Made by a program: the position numbers and the translations under genes. Source: Brevibacillus laterosporus LMG 15441 (lineage in GTDB: Bacteria; Bacillota; Bacilli; Brevibacillales; Brevibacillaceae). Taken from it: DNA of 64,000 nt. The number at the start of each line of letters is the position of its first letter. Positions within the stretch are counted from its first letter, which is position 1. The DNA lies in NCBI RefSeq assembly GCF_000219535.2, contig NZ_CP007806.1, positions 274,501-338,500 of the forward strand. Direction: 5' to 3'. The notes under the pieces were generated by a model. The model was not told the origin of the DNA, ran no database searches, and was given only the letters and a program-made list of their open reading frames with translations. Shown here in pieces: positions 35,811 through 46,293 of this stretch.

Positions 35811-36764
35811 ATGTTCATCCAGTTAGATTTTATCTATTATCTTGCCGGCGTGTTTCTTGTCATTATTTCGATTTTAGCGTTAAGAGATAAAAGCAATCCC
35901 CGTCGTTTTACCACCTCCCTTTTCTGGGCCTTATTTGCCTTTTCCTTTTTAGGGGGCAAGCTAGTATCTTCCTTAGTCATGGGCATCATTGTGCTGTTAA
36001 TGGCGCTTATTGCTGGTTTGGGCGGAGTACGTTTGGGAACGTATCAGCAAACAACGGATGAACAAAGAGAGGCTAGCGCCAAACGTTTTGGGAATCGTTT
36101 GTTTATCCCCGCACTATTGATCCCGGTTGTGACCGTAATTGGTAGTGTTTTATTGAAAAATGCCAAAATAGGCGAAATATTTTTACTAGATCAGCAGAAC
36201 GTTACGCTGGTGAGCTTAGGAGTTGCTTGTTTAGTCTCGTTAGTGGTAGCGATGAGCATTACCAAGACAAAAGGTATTCAGCCAGTAAAAGAATCGCGTC
36301 GTTTGCTGGATGCGATCGGCTGGGCTGCTGTCCTGCCGCAAATGCTAGCCACATTGGGAGCATTATTTGGAGCCGCAGGGGTGGGCACAGTGATCGCTGA
36401 TCTAGTAAGTTCTGCGATTCCAGTGGATAATCGTTTCCTAGTTGTCGTTGCATATGTATTGGGGATGGCCTTGTTCACGATGGTAATGGGGAATGCATTT
36501 GCGGCCTTTCCCGTCATGACTGCTGGGATTGGGCTACCCTTGTTAGTGCAAATGCACGGTGGAAACCCAGCCGTGTTGGGAGCAATTGGTATGTTTTCTG
36601 GGTATTGTGGCACGTTGCTTACTCCGATGGCAGCCAATTTTAATATTGTTCCGGCGGCCCTATTAGATTTGCCTGATAAAAATGCGGTGATAAAAGCGCA
36701 GGCTCCGACTGCTTTATTGCTGTTAGGAATTAATATCTTTCTAATGTACTATTTGCTATTTTAG
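35811..36764 (+). CDS. DUF979 membrane protein, partner of DUF969
   Basis: 317 residues, about nine hydrophobic segments, with a conserved [17 protein letters not shown] block near residue 230 and [18 protein letters not shown] near residue 265, reminiscent of permease re-entrant loops. ATG 35811 has a GGGAAGGTG ribosome site. It starts 27 nt after the DUF969 gene and ends 10 nt before pcp, so it belongs to the same operon. Transport of 5-oxoproline is a context-based guess. Confidence 0.8.
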   Translation: MFIQLDFIYYLAGVFLVIISILALRDKSNPRRFTTSLFWALFAFSFLGGKLVSSLVMGIIVLLMALIAGLGGVRLGTYQQTTDEQREASAKRFGNRLFIPALLIPVVTVIGSVLLKNAKIGEIFLLDQQNVTLVSLGVACLVSLVVAMSITKTKGIQPVKESRRLLDAIGWAAVLPQMLATLGALFGAAGVGTVIADLVSSAIPVDNRFLVVVAYVLGMALFTMVMGNAFAAFPVMTAGIGLPLLVQMHGGNPAVLGAIGMFSGYCGTLLTPMAANFNIVPAALLDLPDKNAVIKAQAPTALLLLGINIFLMYYLLF

Positions 36765-36774
36765 GAGGAATATC

Positions 36775-37425
36775 ATGGTGAAGAAAGTTTTGTTAACCGG
36801 TTTTGATCCTTTTGGTGGGGAACAAATTAATCCTGCATGGGAAGCAGTGCAACAATGCTACAAGCTTGATATTCCTAATGTTGAGGTAATCATCAAACAA
36901 ATTCCCACTGTCTTTCATCGTTCTCTGGAGGTCTTGGAGAGCAGCATGGCCGAGGTACAGCCTGACGTCGTGATTTGTGTCGGACAGGCGGGCGGACGCC
37001 CGGACATCACCGTAGAACGGCTAGCGATTAATGTAGACGATGCCCGCATTCCAGATAATGAGGGGAATCAACCAATCGATCAGCCCATTATAGAAGAAGG
37101 TCCGGTAGCTTACTGGTCTACGTTGCCGATCAAAGCGATTGTCAAAGAGGTTCGGTTGGCAGGGATTCCTGCCTCCGTTTCTCAGACAGCCGGTACATTT
37201 GTTTGTAATCATCTCTTTTATGGTTTAGCTCATCTGATAGCTACGCGTTTTACAAGGACAAAAGGCGGCTTTATTCATATTCCCTATTTACCTGAACAGG
37301 CCGTTCGGTTTCCTGGACAGCCAAGTATGGGCTTGATGAGCGTGAAAAAGGCTTTGGAGGTTATCGTTCGTACCAGTGTAAGAGTTGAGCAGGATATTAA
37401 GGCGATTGAAGGACAGATCAGTTAG
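36775..37425 (+). CDS. pcp: Pyrrolidone-carboxylate peptidase (pyroglutamyl peptidase I)
   Basis: 216 residues, normal family length. The catalytic triad contexts are intact: Glu in [17 protein letters not shown], Cys in [15 protein letters not shown] and His in [11 protein letters not shown]. It removes N-terminal pyroglutamate from peptides, supplying 5-oxoproline to the PxpABC enzyme encoded around it. The ATG follows AGGAGGAATATC. The chain is cytoplasmic, with no signal peptide. Confidence 0.96.
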   Translation: MVKKVLLTGFDPFGGEQINPAWEAVQQCYKLDIPNVEVIIKQIPTVFHRSLEVLESSMAEVQPDVVICVGQAGGRPDITVERLAINVDDARIPDNEGNQPIDQPIIEEGPVAYWSTLPIKAIVKEVRLAGIPASVSQTAGTFVCNHLFYGLAHLIATRFTRTKGGFIHIPYLPEQAVRFPGQPSMGLMSVKKALEVIVRTSVRVEQDIKAIEGQIS

Positions 37426-37448
37426 AGAGAAATGGTAGAGGTGATCAG

Positions 37449-38222
37449 GTGCAACAGCCAGATAAACAGATAGAAGGACAAGCGATCGAGCAAAAATGGT
37501 CTGTTCAGATTCTACCGCTGGGAGATGCAGCCGTGCTGGTGCAATTCCAATTAGCGGATAATGAGGATGCGGATATTTACCAGCTTGTACAGGCTTTTGC
37601 TACTCATATCGAACAACATCCGTTTCCCGGCATGATTGAATTTGTACCGGCTTTTACAAGCGTGGCGATTTATTATGATCCTATCATGGTTAAACAGGTA
37701 GTGAACCAACAGATAAACAGCACCGCGTATGAGATCGTAGTGAATAAAGTAAATGGGATGTTAGCAGGGCATACAAGCCAGTTAGAGCGACAATCACGGT
37801 TAATTGAGATTCCTGTCTGCTACGGGGGAGAATATGGGCCAGATTTAGAAGAGGTAGCCAACTATCATCAGATTACTCCAGAAGAAGTTATTCGTATTCA
37901 CTCGTCAGCTTTGTATAAGGTTTACATGATCGGTTTTGCGCCCGGGTTCCCGTACCTAGGAGGAATGTCCACTGAAATAGCTACGCCAAGGAGAGCTTCT
38001 CCACGCTTACAGATTCCTGTTGGCTCAGTGGGTATTGGTGGAGAACAGACGGGGGTCTATCCAATCGAAACACCGGGTGGTTGGCAGTTGATTGGTCGGA
38101 CTCCTCTTGCGTTGTTTCGTGCCAAACAGAATCCGCCTAGTTACTTACGAGCAGGTGATACAGTTCGGTTCCGCCCGATTACCCAACAGGAATATCTGGA
38201 GTGGGGAGGGGAACAGTCATGA
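37449..38222 (+). CDS. pxpB: 5-oxoprolinase subunit B (KipI family)
   Basis: 257 residues; GTG start after GAGGTGATCAG. The core LPLGDAAVLVQF begins near residue 24, after a short N-terminal extension. The C-terminal block with FAPGFPYLGGM, RASPRLQIPVGSVGIGG and QTGVYPIETPGGWQLIGRTP is the allophanate-hydrolase subunit 1 fold. The B. subtilis orthologue KipI also inhibits the sporulation kinase KinA; whether that applies here is unknown. It overlaps pxpC by 4 nt (ATGA). Confidence 0.95.
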   Translation: MQQPDKQIEGQAIEQKWSVQILPLGDAAVLVQFQLADNEDADIYQLVQAFATHIEQHPFPGMIEFVPAFTSVAIYYDPIMVKQVVNQQINSTAYEIVVNKVNGMLAGHTSQLERQSRLIEIPVCYGGEYGPDLEEVANYHQITPEEVIRIHSSALYKVYMIGFAPGFPYLGGMSTEIATPRRASPRLQIPVGSVGIGGEQTGVYPIETPGGWQLIGRTPLALFRAKQNPPSYLRAGDTVRFRPITQQEYLEWGGEQS

Positions 38223-39238
38223 GCATACGTGTAATCAAACCGGGATTACTCACATTAATTCAAGATCAAGGGCGGTTTGGATTTCGAAAATATGGGGTTG
38301 TGACTAGCGAAGCGATGGACCCTTTAGCCTTACGGATTGCCAACATGCTAGTGGGCAATTCAGAGCAGCTTGCAACCTTAGAGATGACGCTTACAGGAGC
38401 AGAGTTAGCTTTTGAGCACGATAGCCTCATTGCAATTACAGGGGCAGATTTGTCTTTTACAATCAATGGTGAACGTTTACCTATGTGGCGTCCTATTTTT
38501 ATCAGAGCGGGTACAGTCATGAAAGGTGGAGGCTGTCGGACGGGCTGTCGCGCTTATGTAGCTGTTGCAGGTGGTATCGAGGTTGAGCAGGTGCTAGGTA
38601 GCCGCAGTACATATGCGCGTGCCGGAATGGGAGGCTATCAGGGCAGAAGCTTGCAGACAGGTGACTATCTATCAGTAGGTGAGCAAGCTGATGTGACGCG
38701 GGCTTTTCTAAAGAATTGGCACCAGAGGTTAGCGAAGAAGACATCTGTGGAAAGTTGGGCAAGTGTGGATTGGAGTGTTAGTGCCGAATGCCTAGCAACG
38801 TACCGAAGAAATCCGCAAGTCCGCATTAGTCGGGGAACCCATTTTTCCTTGTTTACCTCAGAGAGCCAACAGCATTTATTTCATTCCTCCTATAAAATCA
38901 CACCTCAATCTGATCGCATGGGGTATCGTCTTCAAGGAGCTGTTCTTCAATTGGCAGAACCGATTGAGTTATTATCGGAGGCTGTAGCCTTTGGGACCAT
39001 TCAAGTACCGGCAGAGGGGTATCCCATTATTTTACTTGCCGATCGACAGACGACGGGAGGCTATCCGCGGATTGGTCAGGTTGCTACAGTCGATTTACCA
39101 ATTCTGGCGCAGATGAGACCCGGGGAGGAGATCATGTTTACAGAGATAAGCAGGGACGAATCGGAACAGCTATTGGTAGAGCGGGAACAATTTATTATGG
39201 AGCTACGGCAGGGAATCCATTTGCAAATGAAACGGTAG
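38219..39238 (+). CDS. pxpC: 5-oxoprolinase subunit C (KipA family)
   Basis: 339 residues from ATG 38219, which overlaps the pxpB stop and has GGGGAGGGG as ribosome site. Allophanate-hydrolase subunit 2 fold: IRVIKPGLLTLIQDQGRFGF at the N-terminus, GAMD-like SEAMDPLALRIAN, and GYPIILLADRQTTGGYPRIG near residue 260. Together with PxpB it forms the ATP-using half of 5-oxoprolinase. Last gene of the operon. Confidence 0.95.
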   Translation: MSIRVIKPGLLTLIQDQGRFGFRKYGVVTSEAMDPLALRIANMLVGNSEQLATLEMTLTGAELAFEHDSLIAITGADLSFTINGERLPMWRPIFIRAGTVMKGGGCRTGCRAYVAVAGGIEVEQVLGSRSTYARAGMGGYQGRSLQTGDYLSVGEQADVTRAFLKNWHQRLAKKTSVESWASVDWSVSAECLATYRRNPQVRISRGTHFSLFTSESQQHLFHSSYKITPQSDRMGYRLQGAVLQLAEPIELLSEAVAFGTIQVPAEGYPIILLADRQTTGGYPRIGQVATVDLPILAQMRPGEEIMFTEISRDESEQLLVEREQFIMELRQGIHLQMKR

Positions 39239-39280
39239 TCATTGTGTTTATTCCTTTACGAAATGCTCGTTTCTACATCG

Positions 39281-39322
39281 AAGCATATTCTTGTGCATGT
39301 CGCAGGAAATATGCTTTTTTTA
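39281..39322 (+). terminator. Terminator of the 5-oxoproline operon
   Basis: 9-bp stem AAGCATATT/AATATGCTT (39281-39289 with 39308-39316) followed by seven T residues. Confidence 0.85.
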
Positions 39323-39324
39323 TT

Positions 39325-39363
39325 TAATTCCAACTTGACAGATAGGAATTATGTGATTAAACT
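39325..39363 (+). promoter_or_regulatory. Promoter and palindromic operator of the sulfate operon
   Basis: -35 TTGACA (39335-39340), 17-nt spacer, -10 TAAACT (39358-39363). A perfect inverted repeat TAATTCC-N13-GGAATTA (39325-39331 with 39345-39351) encloses the -35 box, an ideal repressor position. CymR, the sulfur repressor of bacilli, is the likely binder (inference; consensus not checked). Confidence 0.7.
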
Positions 39364-39432
39364 CAAATACAAAGTTTCCTAATTTTTGGTGGCTATCAAA
39401 AAGGTGGAACAGGCATGAAGGAGGCAAACGGT

Positions 39433-39618
39433 ATGTCTGAACAGCAGGCAAGTCGACAAGACCTATGGATGCAGAAAATTTCAGATGCTTTGAAAGGTAT
39501 TGAGTATGGCTCCGTGCATATTACGATTCATGATTCGAACATTACACAAATTGAGCGAGTAGAGCGTCATCGTTATTCGCTAGAAAAGAAAGAATTTTCG
39601 AAAAAACAAAAAGGATAA
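39433..39618 (+). CDS. yezD: YezD-family (DUF2292) small protein
   Basis: 61 residues from ATG 39433, which lies 8 nt after AAGGAGG; an ATG at 39415 is in frame but less well supported. The core ISDALKGIEYGSVHITIHDS is typical of DUF2292/YezD, small proteins found next to sulfur-assimilation genes. The function is unknown. It is the first gene behind the sulfate-operon promoter and is followed by a strong hairpin before sbp. Confidence 0.85.
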   Translation: MSEQQASRQDLWMQKISDALKGIEYGSVHITIHDSNITQIERVERHRYSLEKKEFSKKQKG

Positions 39619-39639
39619 AGTGCCGATCGGACAACCGAA

Positions 39640-39686
39640 GGCTCCTTACGTTCACTAGTGGAGAGTGAACGGGAGGAGTCTTTTTT
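39640..39686 (+). terminator. Intra-operon terminator/attenuator between yezD and sbp
   Basis: Strong hairpin: CGTTCACT/AGTGAACG stem with a 7-nt loop plus an outer GGCTCCT/AGGAGTC pairing, followed by six T residues. Because no good promoter is seen between it and sbp, it likely sets a high yezD to low transporter ratio or is regulated. Confidence 0.85.
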
Positions 39687-39743
39687 GTATACAAACACAA
39701 CATGCCGCACTTGACAATTAGAGAAGATGAAGGGGGTAACTCA

Positions 39744-40883
39744 ATGAAAAAAAGCACTACAACCATAACCAAAGCAACATGTTTAAGCAGTAAAAAACGA
39801 CTAAGGTGGCTAACCTGTCTTCTTTCCGGTAGCTTAGCGCTTGTACTGGCTGGGTGCGGAGGGGGAGCATCCTCGACAGGTTCAGAAGATAAGGGAGCCA
39901 AAACAGCAGGCACTGCTACAGACGTTTCTAGCAATAATCAATCCTCCTCAAAGCCAATTGAGCTGCTAAATGTCTCCTATGATCCGACACGTGAATTTTA
40001 TCAGGATTATAATAAAAGCTTTGCTGATTACTGGAAAAGTAAAACAGGCCAAACCGTGACCATAAAGCAATCGCATGGTGGCTCCGGAAAGCAATCACGC
40101 TCGGTTATTGATGGATTGGAAGCTGATGTTGTCACGCTAGGCCTCGCTTATGACATTGATGCGATTGCGAAAAAGGGACTGATTCAAAAGGAATGGCAAT
40201 CGCGCTTGGAACAAAAAAGCTCGCCCTACACCTCTACTATTGTGTTTCTTGTTCGTAAGGGGAATCCAAAGCAGATTAAGGATTGGAGCGATCTGCTAAA
40301 ACAAGACGTTCAAGTAATCACACCTAATCCGAAAACCTCAGGAGGGGCAAGATGGAATTACTTAGCCGCTTGGGGCTATGCCAAACAGCTCAACCACAAC
40401 AGTGACGAAAAGGCGAAAGAATTTGTACAGCAGTTATTCAAGCAGGTGCCTGTTCTAGATTCAGGAGCGCGCGGTTCCACAACGACTTTTGTAGAGCGGG
40501 GGATTGGCGATGTACTTCTTGCTTGGGAAAATGAAGCGTTTTTGGCTATCAATGAGATCGGGAAGGACAAAGTGGAGATTGTCGTGCCCTCCGTCAGTAT
40601 TTTAGCTGAGCCGCCAGTGACCATTGTAGATAAAATCACTGAGAAAAAAGGAACGAAAGAGGTAGCAGAGGCTTATGTAAAATACTTATATTCGGAGGAA
40701 GGGCAGAAAGTAGCGGCTCAGAACTTTTACAGGCCACGAGTAGAGTCGGTAGCCAAAGCATATGCGAATCAATTTCCTCCTATCAAGCTCTTCACAATTG
40801 AAGAGATAGCTGGAAGCTGGCAAGAAGCTCACCAAGCTCATTTTGCCGATGGGGGAATTTTTGACCAAATCTATCAGCCATAA
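39744..40883 (+). CDS. sbp: Sulfate ABC transporter substrate-binding lipoprotein
   Basis: 379 residues from ATG 39744 (ribosome site GAAGGGGG). A long signal peptide ends in lipobox L-A-G-C, followed by a Ser/Gly/Ala tether. The mature domain is the Sbp/CysP fold with [35 protein letters not shown] and [18 protein letters not shown]. It binds sulfate (or thiosulfate) outside the membrane for CysT/CysW/CysA encoded downstream. Confidence 0.95.
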   Translation: MKKSTTTITKATCLSSKKRLRWLTCLLSGSLALVLAGCGGGASSTGSEDKGAKTAGTATDVSSNNQSSSKPIELLNVSYDPTREFYQDYNKSFADYWKSKTGQTVTIKQSHGGSGKQSRSVIDGLEADVVTLGLAYDIDAIAKKGLIQKEWQSRLEQKSSPYTSTIVFLVRKGNPKQIKDWSDLLKQDVQVITPNPKTSGGARWNYLAAWGYAKQLNHNSDEKAKEFVQQLFKQVPVLDSGARGSTTTFVERGIGDVLLAWENEAFLAINEIGKDKVEIVVPSVSILAEPPVTIVDKITEKKGTKEVAEAYVKYLYSEEGQKVAAQNFYRPRVESVAKAYANQFPPIKLFTIEEIAGSWQEAHQAHFADGGIFDQIYQP

Positions 40884-40920
40884 TCGGTAATAGACGAAAC
40901 TGACACAAGGTGGTGTAAAA

Positions 40921-41760
40921 ATGAAAAACATCCGGAAACAGTCAAGTATCATACCGGGATTCGGTCTATCGCTAGGGTATACGGTTGTCTATGTGAGCCT
41001 TCTTGTGCTGTTTCCTTTATCTGTGCTTGTGCTATCGACTAGCTCTCTTAGCTGGGATCAATTTCTATCTATTGTACTTGCTGACCGAGTGATAGCATCC
41101 TATAAGCTTAGTTTTTTAGCCGCTCTTGGGGCCGCCTTAGTAAATACAGTGTTTGGCTTACTGATCGCTTGGGTACTGGTTCGGTATCGCTTTCCTGGTA
41201 AAAAAATTCTTGATGGACTGGTTGATCTGCCCTTTGCCCTGCCCACTGCGGTAGCTGGTATTTCACTAACAGCGGTTTATGCACCTAATGGTTGGATCGG
41301 TCAATATATTGAGCCACTGGGTATTAAGGTTGCCTTTACTTCACTTGGGGTTACGATTGCCTTCATCTTTATCGGAATTCCGTTCGTGATCCGCACTGTT
41401 CAACCTGTATTGCATGATGTAGATCGGCAAATGGAAGAGGCAGCCGCGAGTTTGGGTGCCACTCGCTGGGTTACGTTTTGGCGGGTTATTTTCCCTCAGC
41501 TCGTACCTGCTTTGCTAACAGGGTTCACGTTAGCCCTAGCTAGAGCAGTTGGGGAGTATGGATCTGTTGTATTCATATCAGGAAATATGCCGATGAAAAC
41601 GGAAATAACTCCGCTTTTAATCATGACAAAGCTGGAGCAGTTTGATTATGCAGGTGCAACAGCAATTGCTTCGGTCATGCTTCTGCTATCATTTGTTATT
41701 CTGCTTTTGACCAATATCCTACAGTGGTGGAGTCGGAGAATGTACCGGATGGACATATAA
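40921..41760 (+). CDS. cysT: Sulfate ABC transporter permease CysT
   Basis: 279 residues, six membrane helices, full length. The EAAxxLG-type coupling loop reads [21 protein letters not shown] near residue 175. The family block [19 protein letters not shown] is present. ATG 40921 follows AAGGTGG, 37 nt after sbp. It forms the channel with CysW. Confidence 0.95.
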   Translation: MKNIRKQSSIIPGFGLSLGYTVVYVSLLVLFPLSVLVLSTSSLSWDQFLSIVLADRVIASYKLSFLAALGAALVNTVFGLLIAWVLVRYRFPGKKILDGLVDLPFALPTAVAGISLTAVYAPNGWIGQYIEPLGIKVAFTSLGVTIAFIFIGIPFVIRTVQPVLHDVDRQMEEAAASLGATRWVTFWRVIFPQLVPALLTGFTLALARAVGEYGSVVFISGNMPMKTEITPLLIMTKLEQFDYAGATAIASVMLLLSFVILLLTNILQWWSRRMYRMDI

Positions 41761-41777
41761 AAAGGGGAGGATACAAC

Positions 41778-42671
41778 ATGTCATTATCTAACCAGCCTGA
41801 TATTGCTAAACATCCAGGGGCTTGGTTCATGATCGTACTCTCCGTGCTGTTTTTAGGATTGTTTTTGATTGTGCCGCTGTTATCAGTGTTTACGGAGGCA
41901 CTAAAGCACGGCTTCCAACCATTTTGGGAGGCGATCGCCGAGCCAGATGCGGTAGCAGCTATACAGCTTACCCTGTTGGTTGCCGCCATTTCTGTTCCAC
42001 TAAATACGGTGTTTGGGATTGCGGCGGCTTGGGCAATTGCTAAATATCAGTTTCCGGGGAAAAGCATTTTACTTACCCTCATTGATTTGCCTGTAGCTGT
42101 CTCTCCTGTTATCTCGGGGTTTTTGTTTGTTTTGTTATTTGGTACGCAAGGATTGCTGGGACCATGGTTGGAAGCCTACGATATCAAGATCATCTTTGCG
42201 GTTCCAGGTATTATTGTAGCAACCATGTTTGTTACTTTTCCCTATGTAGCGCGAGAGTTGATTCCTGCCATGCAATCGCTGGGCAACGATGAAGAGGAAG
42301 CGGCTTTGTCACTTGGAGCGACGGGATGGCAAACCTTTTGGCGGGTCACATTGCCTAATCTCAAATGGGGACTGTTATATGGGATTATTCTCTGTAATGC
42401 GCGCGCCATGGGCGAATTTGGTGCGGTATCCGTCGTATCAGGGCATATTCGTGGGATGACGAACACAGTGCCGCTGCAAGTGGAAATTTTGTATAACGAA
42501 TATAATTTTGTAGCAGCCTTTGCGGTAGCCACTCTATTAGCCTTTTTAGCTATTGTGACACTGATTATCAAGAGCATAATGGAGTGGAAAGCAGAGCGGC
42601 AATACAAGCAAAGGAAGGCAGACGCACCTGTCTGGGGCTATGAAACGGGGGAGAGTGTACATGGGCATTGA
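41778..42671 (+). CDS. cysW: Sulfate ABC transporter permease CysW
   Basis: 297 residues from ATG 41778 (GGGGAGG box). Six helices, with [20 protein letters not shown] and the ATPase-coupling loop [22 protein letters not shown] near residue 190. Paired with CysT. Its end overlaps cysA by 11 nt. Confidence 0.95.
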   Translation: MSLSNQPDIAKHPGAWFMIVLSVLFLGLFLIVPLLSVFTEALKHGFQPFWEAIAEPDAVAAIQLTLLVAAISVPLNTVFGIAAAWAIAKYQFPGKSILLTLIDLPVAVSPVISGFLFVLLFGTQGLLGPWLEAYDIKIIFAVPGIIVATMFVTFPYVARELIPAMQSLGNDEEEAALSLGATGWQTFWRVTLPNLKWGLLYGIILCNARAMGEFGAVSVVSGHIRGMTNTVPLQVEILYNEYNFVAAFAVATLLAFLAIVTLIIKSIMEWKAERQYKQRKADAPVWGYETGESVHGH

Positions 42672-43794
42672 AATTAAACAGGTATCCAAAAGCTTCGGGA
42701 CGTTTTCTGCCCTTGACCATATTAACCTACAGATTCCAAGTGGAGAGCTAGTTGCACTATTGGGACCTTCAGGATCGGGAAAAACTACCTTGCTGCGGCT
42801 CATTGCTGGTCTTGAGCAAATGGAGCGAGGAGTTATCCGCTTTGATGGAGTAGATGCTACACAAAAAACGGTTCAGGAAAGAAGAGTTGGATTTGTTTTT
42901 CAGCATTATGCTCTATTTCGCCACATGAGCGTTTTTGATAATATTGCCTTTGGTTTACAGGTGCGTCCTCGTGCAAAGCGTCCTTCTAAAAACAGCATGC
43001 GATTAAAGGTGATGGAACTTCTCCGTTTAGTCCAATTGGATGGATTAGAATCACGTTTCCCCGGTCAACTGTCCGGTGGGCAACGACAACGAGTGGCGTT
43101 AGCTCGTGCATTGGCAATTGAACCAAGCGTATTATTATTGGATGAACCGTTTGGGGCACTCGACGCGCAGGTACGTCAGGAACTGCGTCGCTGGCTGAAG
43201 CGATTGCATCATACGTTGAAAATCACTACTGTGTTCGTGACACATGATCAAGAAGAAGCCCTAGAGATGGCAGATCAAGTGGTAATTATGAATAAGGGTA
43301 AAATTGAACAAGTGGGAACGCCGATCGAAGTCTACCAGAATCCTAGCAATCCCTTTGTTTACAGCTTTTTAGGAAGGGTCAATCAATTTCATGTCTGTGG
43401 ACATGAAGGGACTATTCACATGGGACAGCTAGCATGGAAATCAGAAGAAGTTTTGAACTGGAATCATACCGAAGCGATTGGGTACATCAGGCCCCATCAA
43501 ATGGAGCTATCGAGCATTCCAAAAGGGGAGGGCTGGGCGGAAGCTACAGTATTACATGTCTCATTATTGGGCCCGCTTGTCCGATTGGAATGTCGGCTAG
43601 CGGAAGATGGTACGCTGTTTGAATTAGAGCTAAGTGGAGATCGGTATCGAGAGCTTTGGAAGGATTCTTCTCGGTCGTTGTATGTAAATCTTACATCCCT
43701 TCGATTCTTTCCTATCAAGCCAGCTCAACAGCAAGCGATTAAAAGAGTGAATCCCCAGTCTGTTTCACTTACGATGTCAGGGGTTAAGGTGTGA
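42661..43794 (+). CDS. cysA: Sulfate ABC transporter ATP-binding protein CysA
   Basis: 377 residues from ATG 42661. Walker [10 protein letters not shown], signature LSGGQRQR, Walker [12 protein letters not shown] and H-loop [12 protein letters not shown] are intact. The C-terminal region after residue 235 is a TOBE-like regulatory domain. The ribosome site lies inside cysW, so expression is coupled. The operon ends in a strong terminator. Confidence 0.95.
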   Translation: MGIEIKQVSKSFGTFSALDHINLQIPSGELVALLGPSGSGKTTLLRLIAGLEQMERGVIRFDGVDATQKTVQERRVGFVFQHYALFRHMSVFDNIAFGLQVRPRAKRPSKNSMRLKVMELLRLVQLDGLESRFPGQLSGGQRQRVALARALAIEPSVLLLDEPFGALDAQVRQELRRWLKRLHHTLKITTVFVTHDQEEALEMADQVVIMNKGKIEQVGTPIEVYQNPSNPFVYSFLGRVNQFHVCGHEGTIHMGQLAWKSEEVLNWNHTEAIGYIRPHQMELSSIPKGEGWAEATVLHVSLLGPLVRLECRLAEDGTLFELELSGDRYRELWKDSSRSLYVNLTSLRFFPIKPAQQQAIKRVNPQSVSLTMSGVKV

Positions 43795-43802
43795 GGAAAA
43801 TG

Positions 43803-43840
43803 AAAAAACCAACCATCGCAGACGCTTTGGTTGGTTTTTG
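43803..43840. terminator. Bidirectional terminator
   Basis: 12-bp perfect stem AAAAACCAACCA/TGGTTGGTTTTT between convergent genes. Confidence 0.95.
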
Positions 43841-43848
43841 CTTTGTTT

Positions 43849-45999
43849 TTATAATCCAGCAGGTAGCTGATGCTGAGAGTAAATTTCTAATAAGTGAAGA
43901 ACATCGTCAATTTGATCGGTCTGCAACAAGGTCTGTAATGCTTCTGGAGAAGAAAGAACCGCTGTTAGCTGAGCCAAGGCGCGCAGATGGGTTTCATTAT
44001 CTATAGCAGCTAGTACAATAAATAGCTGTGCCGAATGCTCTGGTCTTTCTGAGAAGGATACGGGATGCTTCAATTGTAGGAAGCTCATGCTCAAACGTTG
44101 AACACCATCCTGTGGCCTAGAATGCGGAATAGCGATTTTCGGCGCGATTACAATGTATGGTCCATGATCATACACAGAGCGAATCATGGCGTCTACATAA
44201 GATGGGAGAATACTTCCATTGCGAACTAAAGGTGCTGATGCAAGCCGAATCGCTTCTTCCCAATTGGCAACGGTTCGTGCCACCTGAATCTGGTCCCTCG
44301 TGAGGATGTCTGCAACAGTGGGCTTATAGGTAAGCTCCTTGTGTAACGCAGCAGGTTCCAGTAGGTACTCCTTTAACTCTTGATGGAGAGCTTCTTCATT
44401 TTCAATCACCGCATGACGACGAATAATAGACATCATGCCTTCTAACGACTCTGTTGGCTGTTTATCTTTGTCAGAAATATACGCTCCTACTCGTCTTAAT
44501 AAGCGAGCTTTTTCCGCGTCATTAAGAATGGGATTTACCACGTAAACAGGTGCATCGCTTTTAGTCAGGGTGGTAGTAGAAAAGATCAGATCAACATCAT
44601 AAGAGTGAGCTTCATACTCTCGTAAGGAAACCGTTTTACAAATGTCTATAGAAGAGAATAGGTTTTCTAATTGGTTTTGTAGAATTAGTGAGGTACCAAT
44701 ACCGTTTGGGCACACGATCAGTGCTTTTTTCCGTGGTGCTGGATTGGCTCCTTGTTTACGTAGCCACGCTCCAAAATGCATCGAAATATAAGCGATCTCG
44801 TCTTCACATACCCTTTGCCCAACTAGCTGTTCAAAATGAACAATAACCTTCTGTGTTAATAAGAAAATCTCATGATAGTGCGTTTTAATGGAATCGATCA
44901 GCGGATTGTCCATATTAATTCCATACTTGATTCGATAGAAGGCAGGCTTAAGGTGTAGCATTAAATCGCGTTTCAGCCCTTCCGGATTTTCAAACATAAT
45001 GCAAGCGAACTTTTGAAAATCAGTAATCATACGCTGAACGGCTTCCAACAGCATTTGAGTATGAGAATTCTCCTGATCGGAATGATATTGGTTCATCACA
45101 CGAGCGCCTAAGAGATGCGTAGCAATGTAATAGGTTTCATCCTCTGGTATATCGATGTGCAGAGTTTTAGACAATTCATTGCTGATATAGGTCGCCGCTT
45201 CAAAATGCTTTGTCTTTTTCAATACCTCTTTCTCTTCCATATCAATTGTGACATGCTGTCCACGACTGAAGCGCTTACGGAACAGATGGATGTGAATACT
45301 TAAGCTCTCCAGAACTTCATCAGTATATTGAATGCCTAATAGGCGCTCGCAAACAGATAAAGCCTCGCGGATTACTTGAATTTCTTTTGTTTTCAAGAAA
45401 TCCTCTTGCTGTTCCTCTTCTACCATGGAAGTAGAATACGCCATGGTTTGAATGTGGGAGATGAGTTCATTCCAGCTTTGGGTTGTTACGGCTTGAGAGA
45501 GATAGAAAATGAGCGCCTTTCTCTTATCCTGTTCCTCGCCCTGAATAAAGTAGCCTTGCTTGCGGTCAAAATGGAGCGATATATGAAAGGCCTGAAGCTC
45601 CGTTTTTAATTTTTTTAAATCATCCAGGGTGGTGTTGCGACTAACACCTAGCCGATTCATCAAATCTTCAAGCAGGATTCTTCCTTCCCGGGTTAAGAGA
45701 TAAATGGTTAGCCAAGCCTTACGCTCCTTAACGGAATACTCATATTGCCATTTCTTCATTCCTTGCAGCTTATCAGGTATTTTTTGCTTGGTTTGTTCGT
45801 CTATATAGTAGCCAGTGCTTCGGATATATTGAACAGCAGGGAGTTGATTTTCTTCCAGCCAATCGTTTATTTTGTTCATATCATAATAAAGTGTACGTTT
45901 CGAAATTCCTTGAGATTCTAAGAGCTCCTGTACTGTTACATATGAGTCAGCTTGCATCATTTTATGCAAAATCGCAGCGCTTCGTTTATCGAGCGACAT
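43849..45999 (-). CDS. MtlR/BglG-type PRD transcriptional regulator with PTS EIIB and EIIA domains
   Basis: 716 residues from ATG 45999 (ribosome site AAAGGAGG); a slightly longer frame lacks support. Order: two helix-turn-helix units (about 1-170), PRD1 and PRD2 (about 185-400), an EIIB-like domain with ALIVCPNGIGTS near residue 415, and a C-terminal EIIA domain with active-site His in IAIPHSRPQDG. Such proteins are activated or inhibited through PTS phosphorylation. It is most like MtlR-type activators, but no mannitol or other fructose-type PTS gene lies next to it, so its target is unknown. Confidence 0.9.
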   Translation of the reverse strand: MSLDKRSAAILHKMMQADSYVTVQELLESQGISKRTLYYDMNKINDWLEENQLPAVQYIRSTGYYIDEQTKQKIPDKLQGMKKWQYEYSVKERKAWLTIYLLTREGRILLEDLMNRLGVSRNTTLDDLKKLKTELQAFHISLHFDRKQGYFIQGEEQDKRKALIFYLSQAVTTQSWNELISHIQTMAYSTSMVEEEQQEDFLKTKEIQVIREALSVCERLLGIQYTDEVLESLSIHIHLFRKRFSRGQHVTIDMEEKEVLKKTKHFEAATYISNELSKTLHIDIPEDETYYIATHLLGARVMNQYHSDQENSHTQMLLEAVQRMITDFQKFACIMFENPEGLKRDLMLHLKPAFYRIKYGINMDNPLIDSIKTHYHEIFLLTQKVIVHFEQLVGQRVCEDEIAYISMHFGAWLRKQGANPAPRKKALIVCPNGIGTSLILQNQLENLFSSIDICKTVSLREYEAHSYDVDLIFSTTTLTKSDAPVYVVNPILNDAEKARLLRRVGAYISDKDKQPTESLEGMMSIIRRHAVIENEEALHQELKEYLLEPAALHKELTYKPTVADILTRDQIQVARTVANWEEAIRLASAPLVRNGSILPSYVDAMIRSVYDHGPYIVIAPKIAIPHSRPQDGVQRLSMSFLQLKHPVSFSERPEHSAQLFIVLAAIDNETHLRALAQLTAVLSSPEALQTLLQTDQIDDVLHLLEIYSQHQLPAGL

Positions 46000-46293
46000 G
46001 GATACAACCTCCTTTGCCAGTTGATCTGTTGCCAAGTATTTTGCAAAGATTGGATAGAAGCAAAAGATGATCGATATGATTACCTTCTATTAGGCTCATT
46101 ATAAAGCAGGATGGCTTCATTAGAGAAGACCAAAAACTAGTAATCTTTTGTGCATAAGTTGGACTATTATTCATAAGATTATTCAGTGCGCGTTCAATTT
46201 CTTAACACGCAATCGTTTTTAGGTATGATAAGAAAAGTAGATCATCATGGATAAAATATAGAGATAGAATTCTCTTAGCAGGAGGAATTTCAC

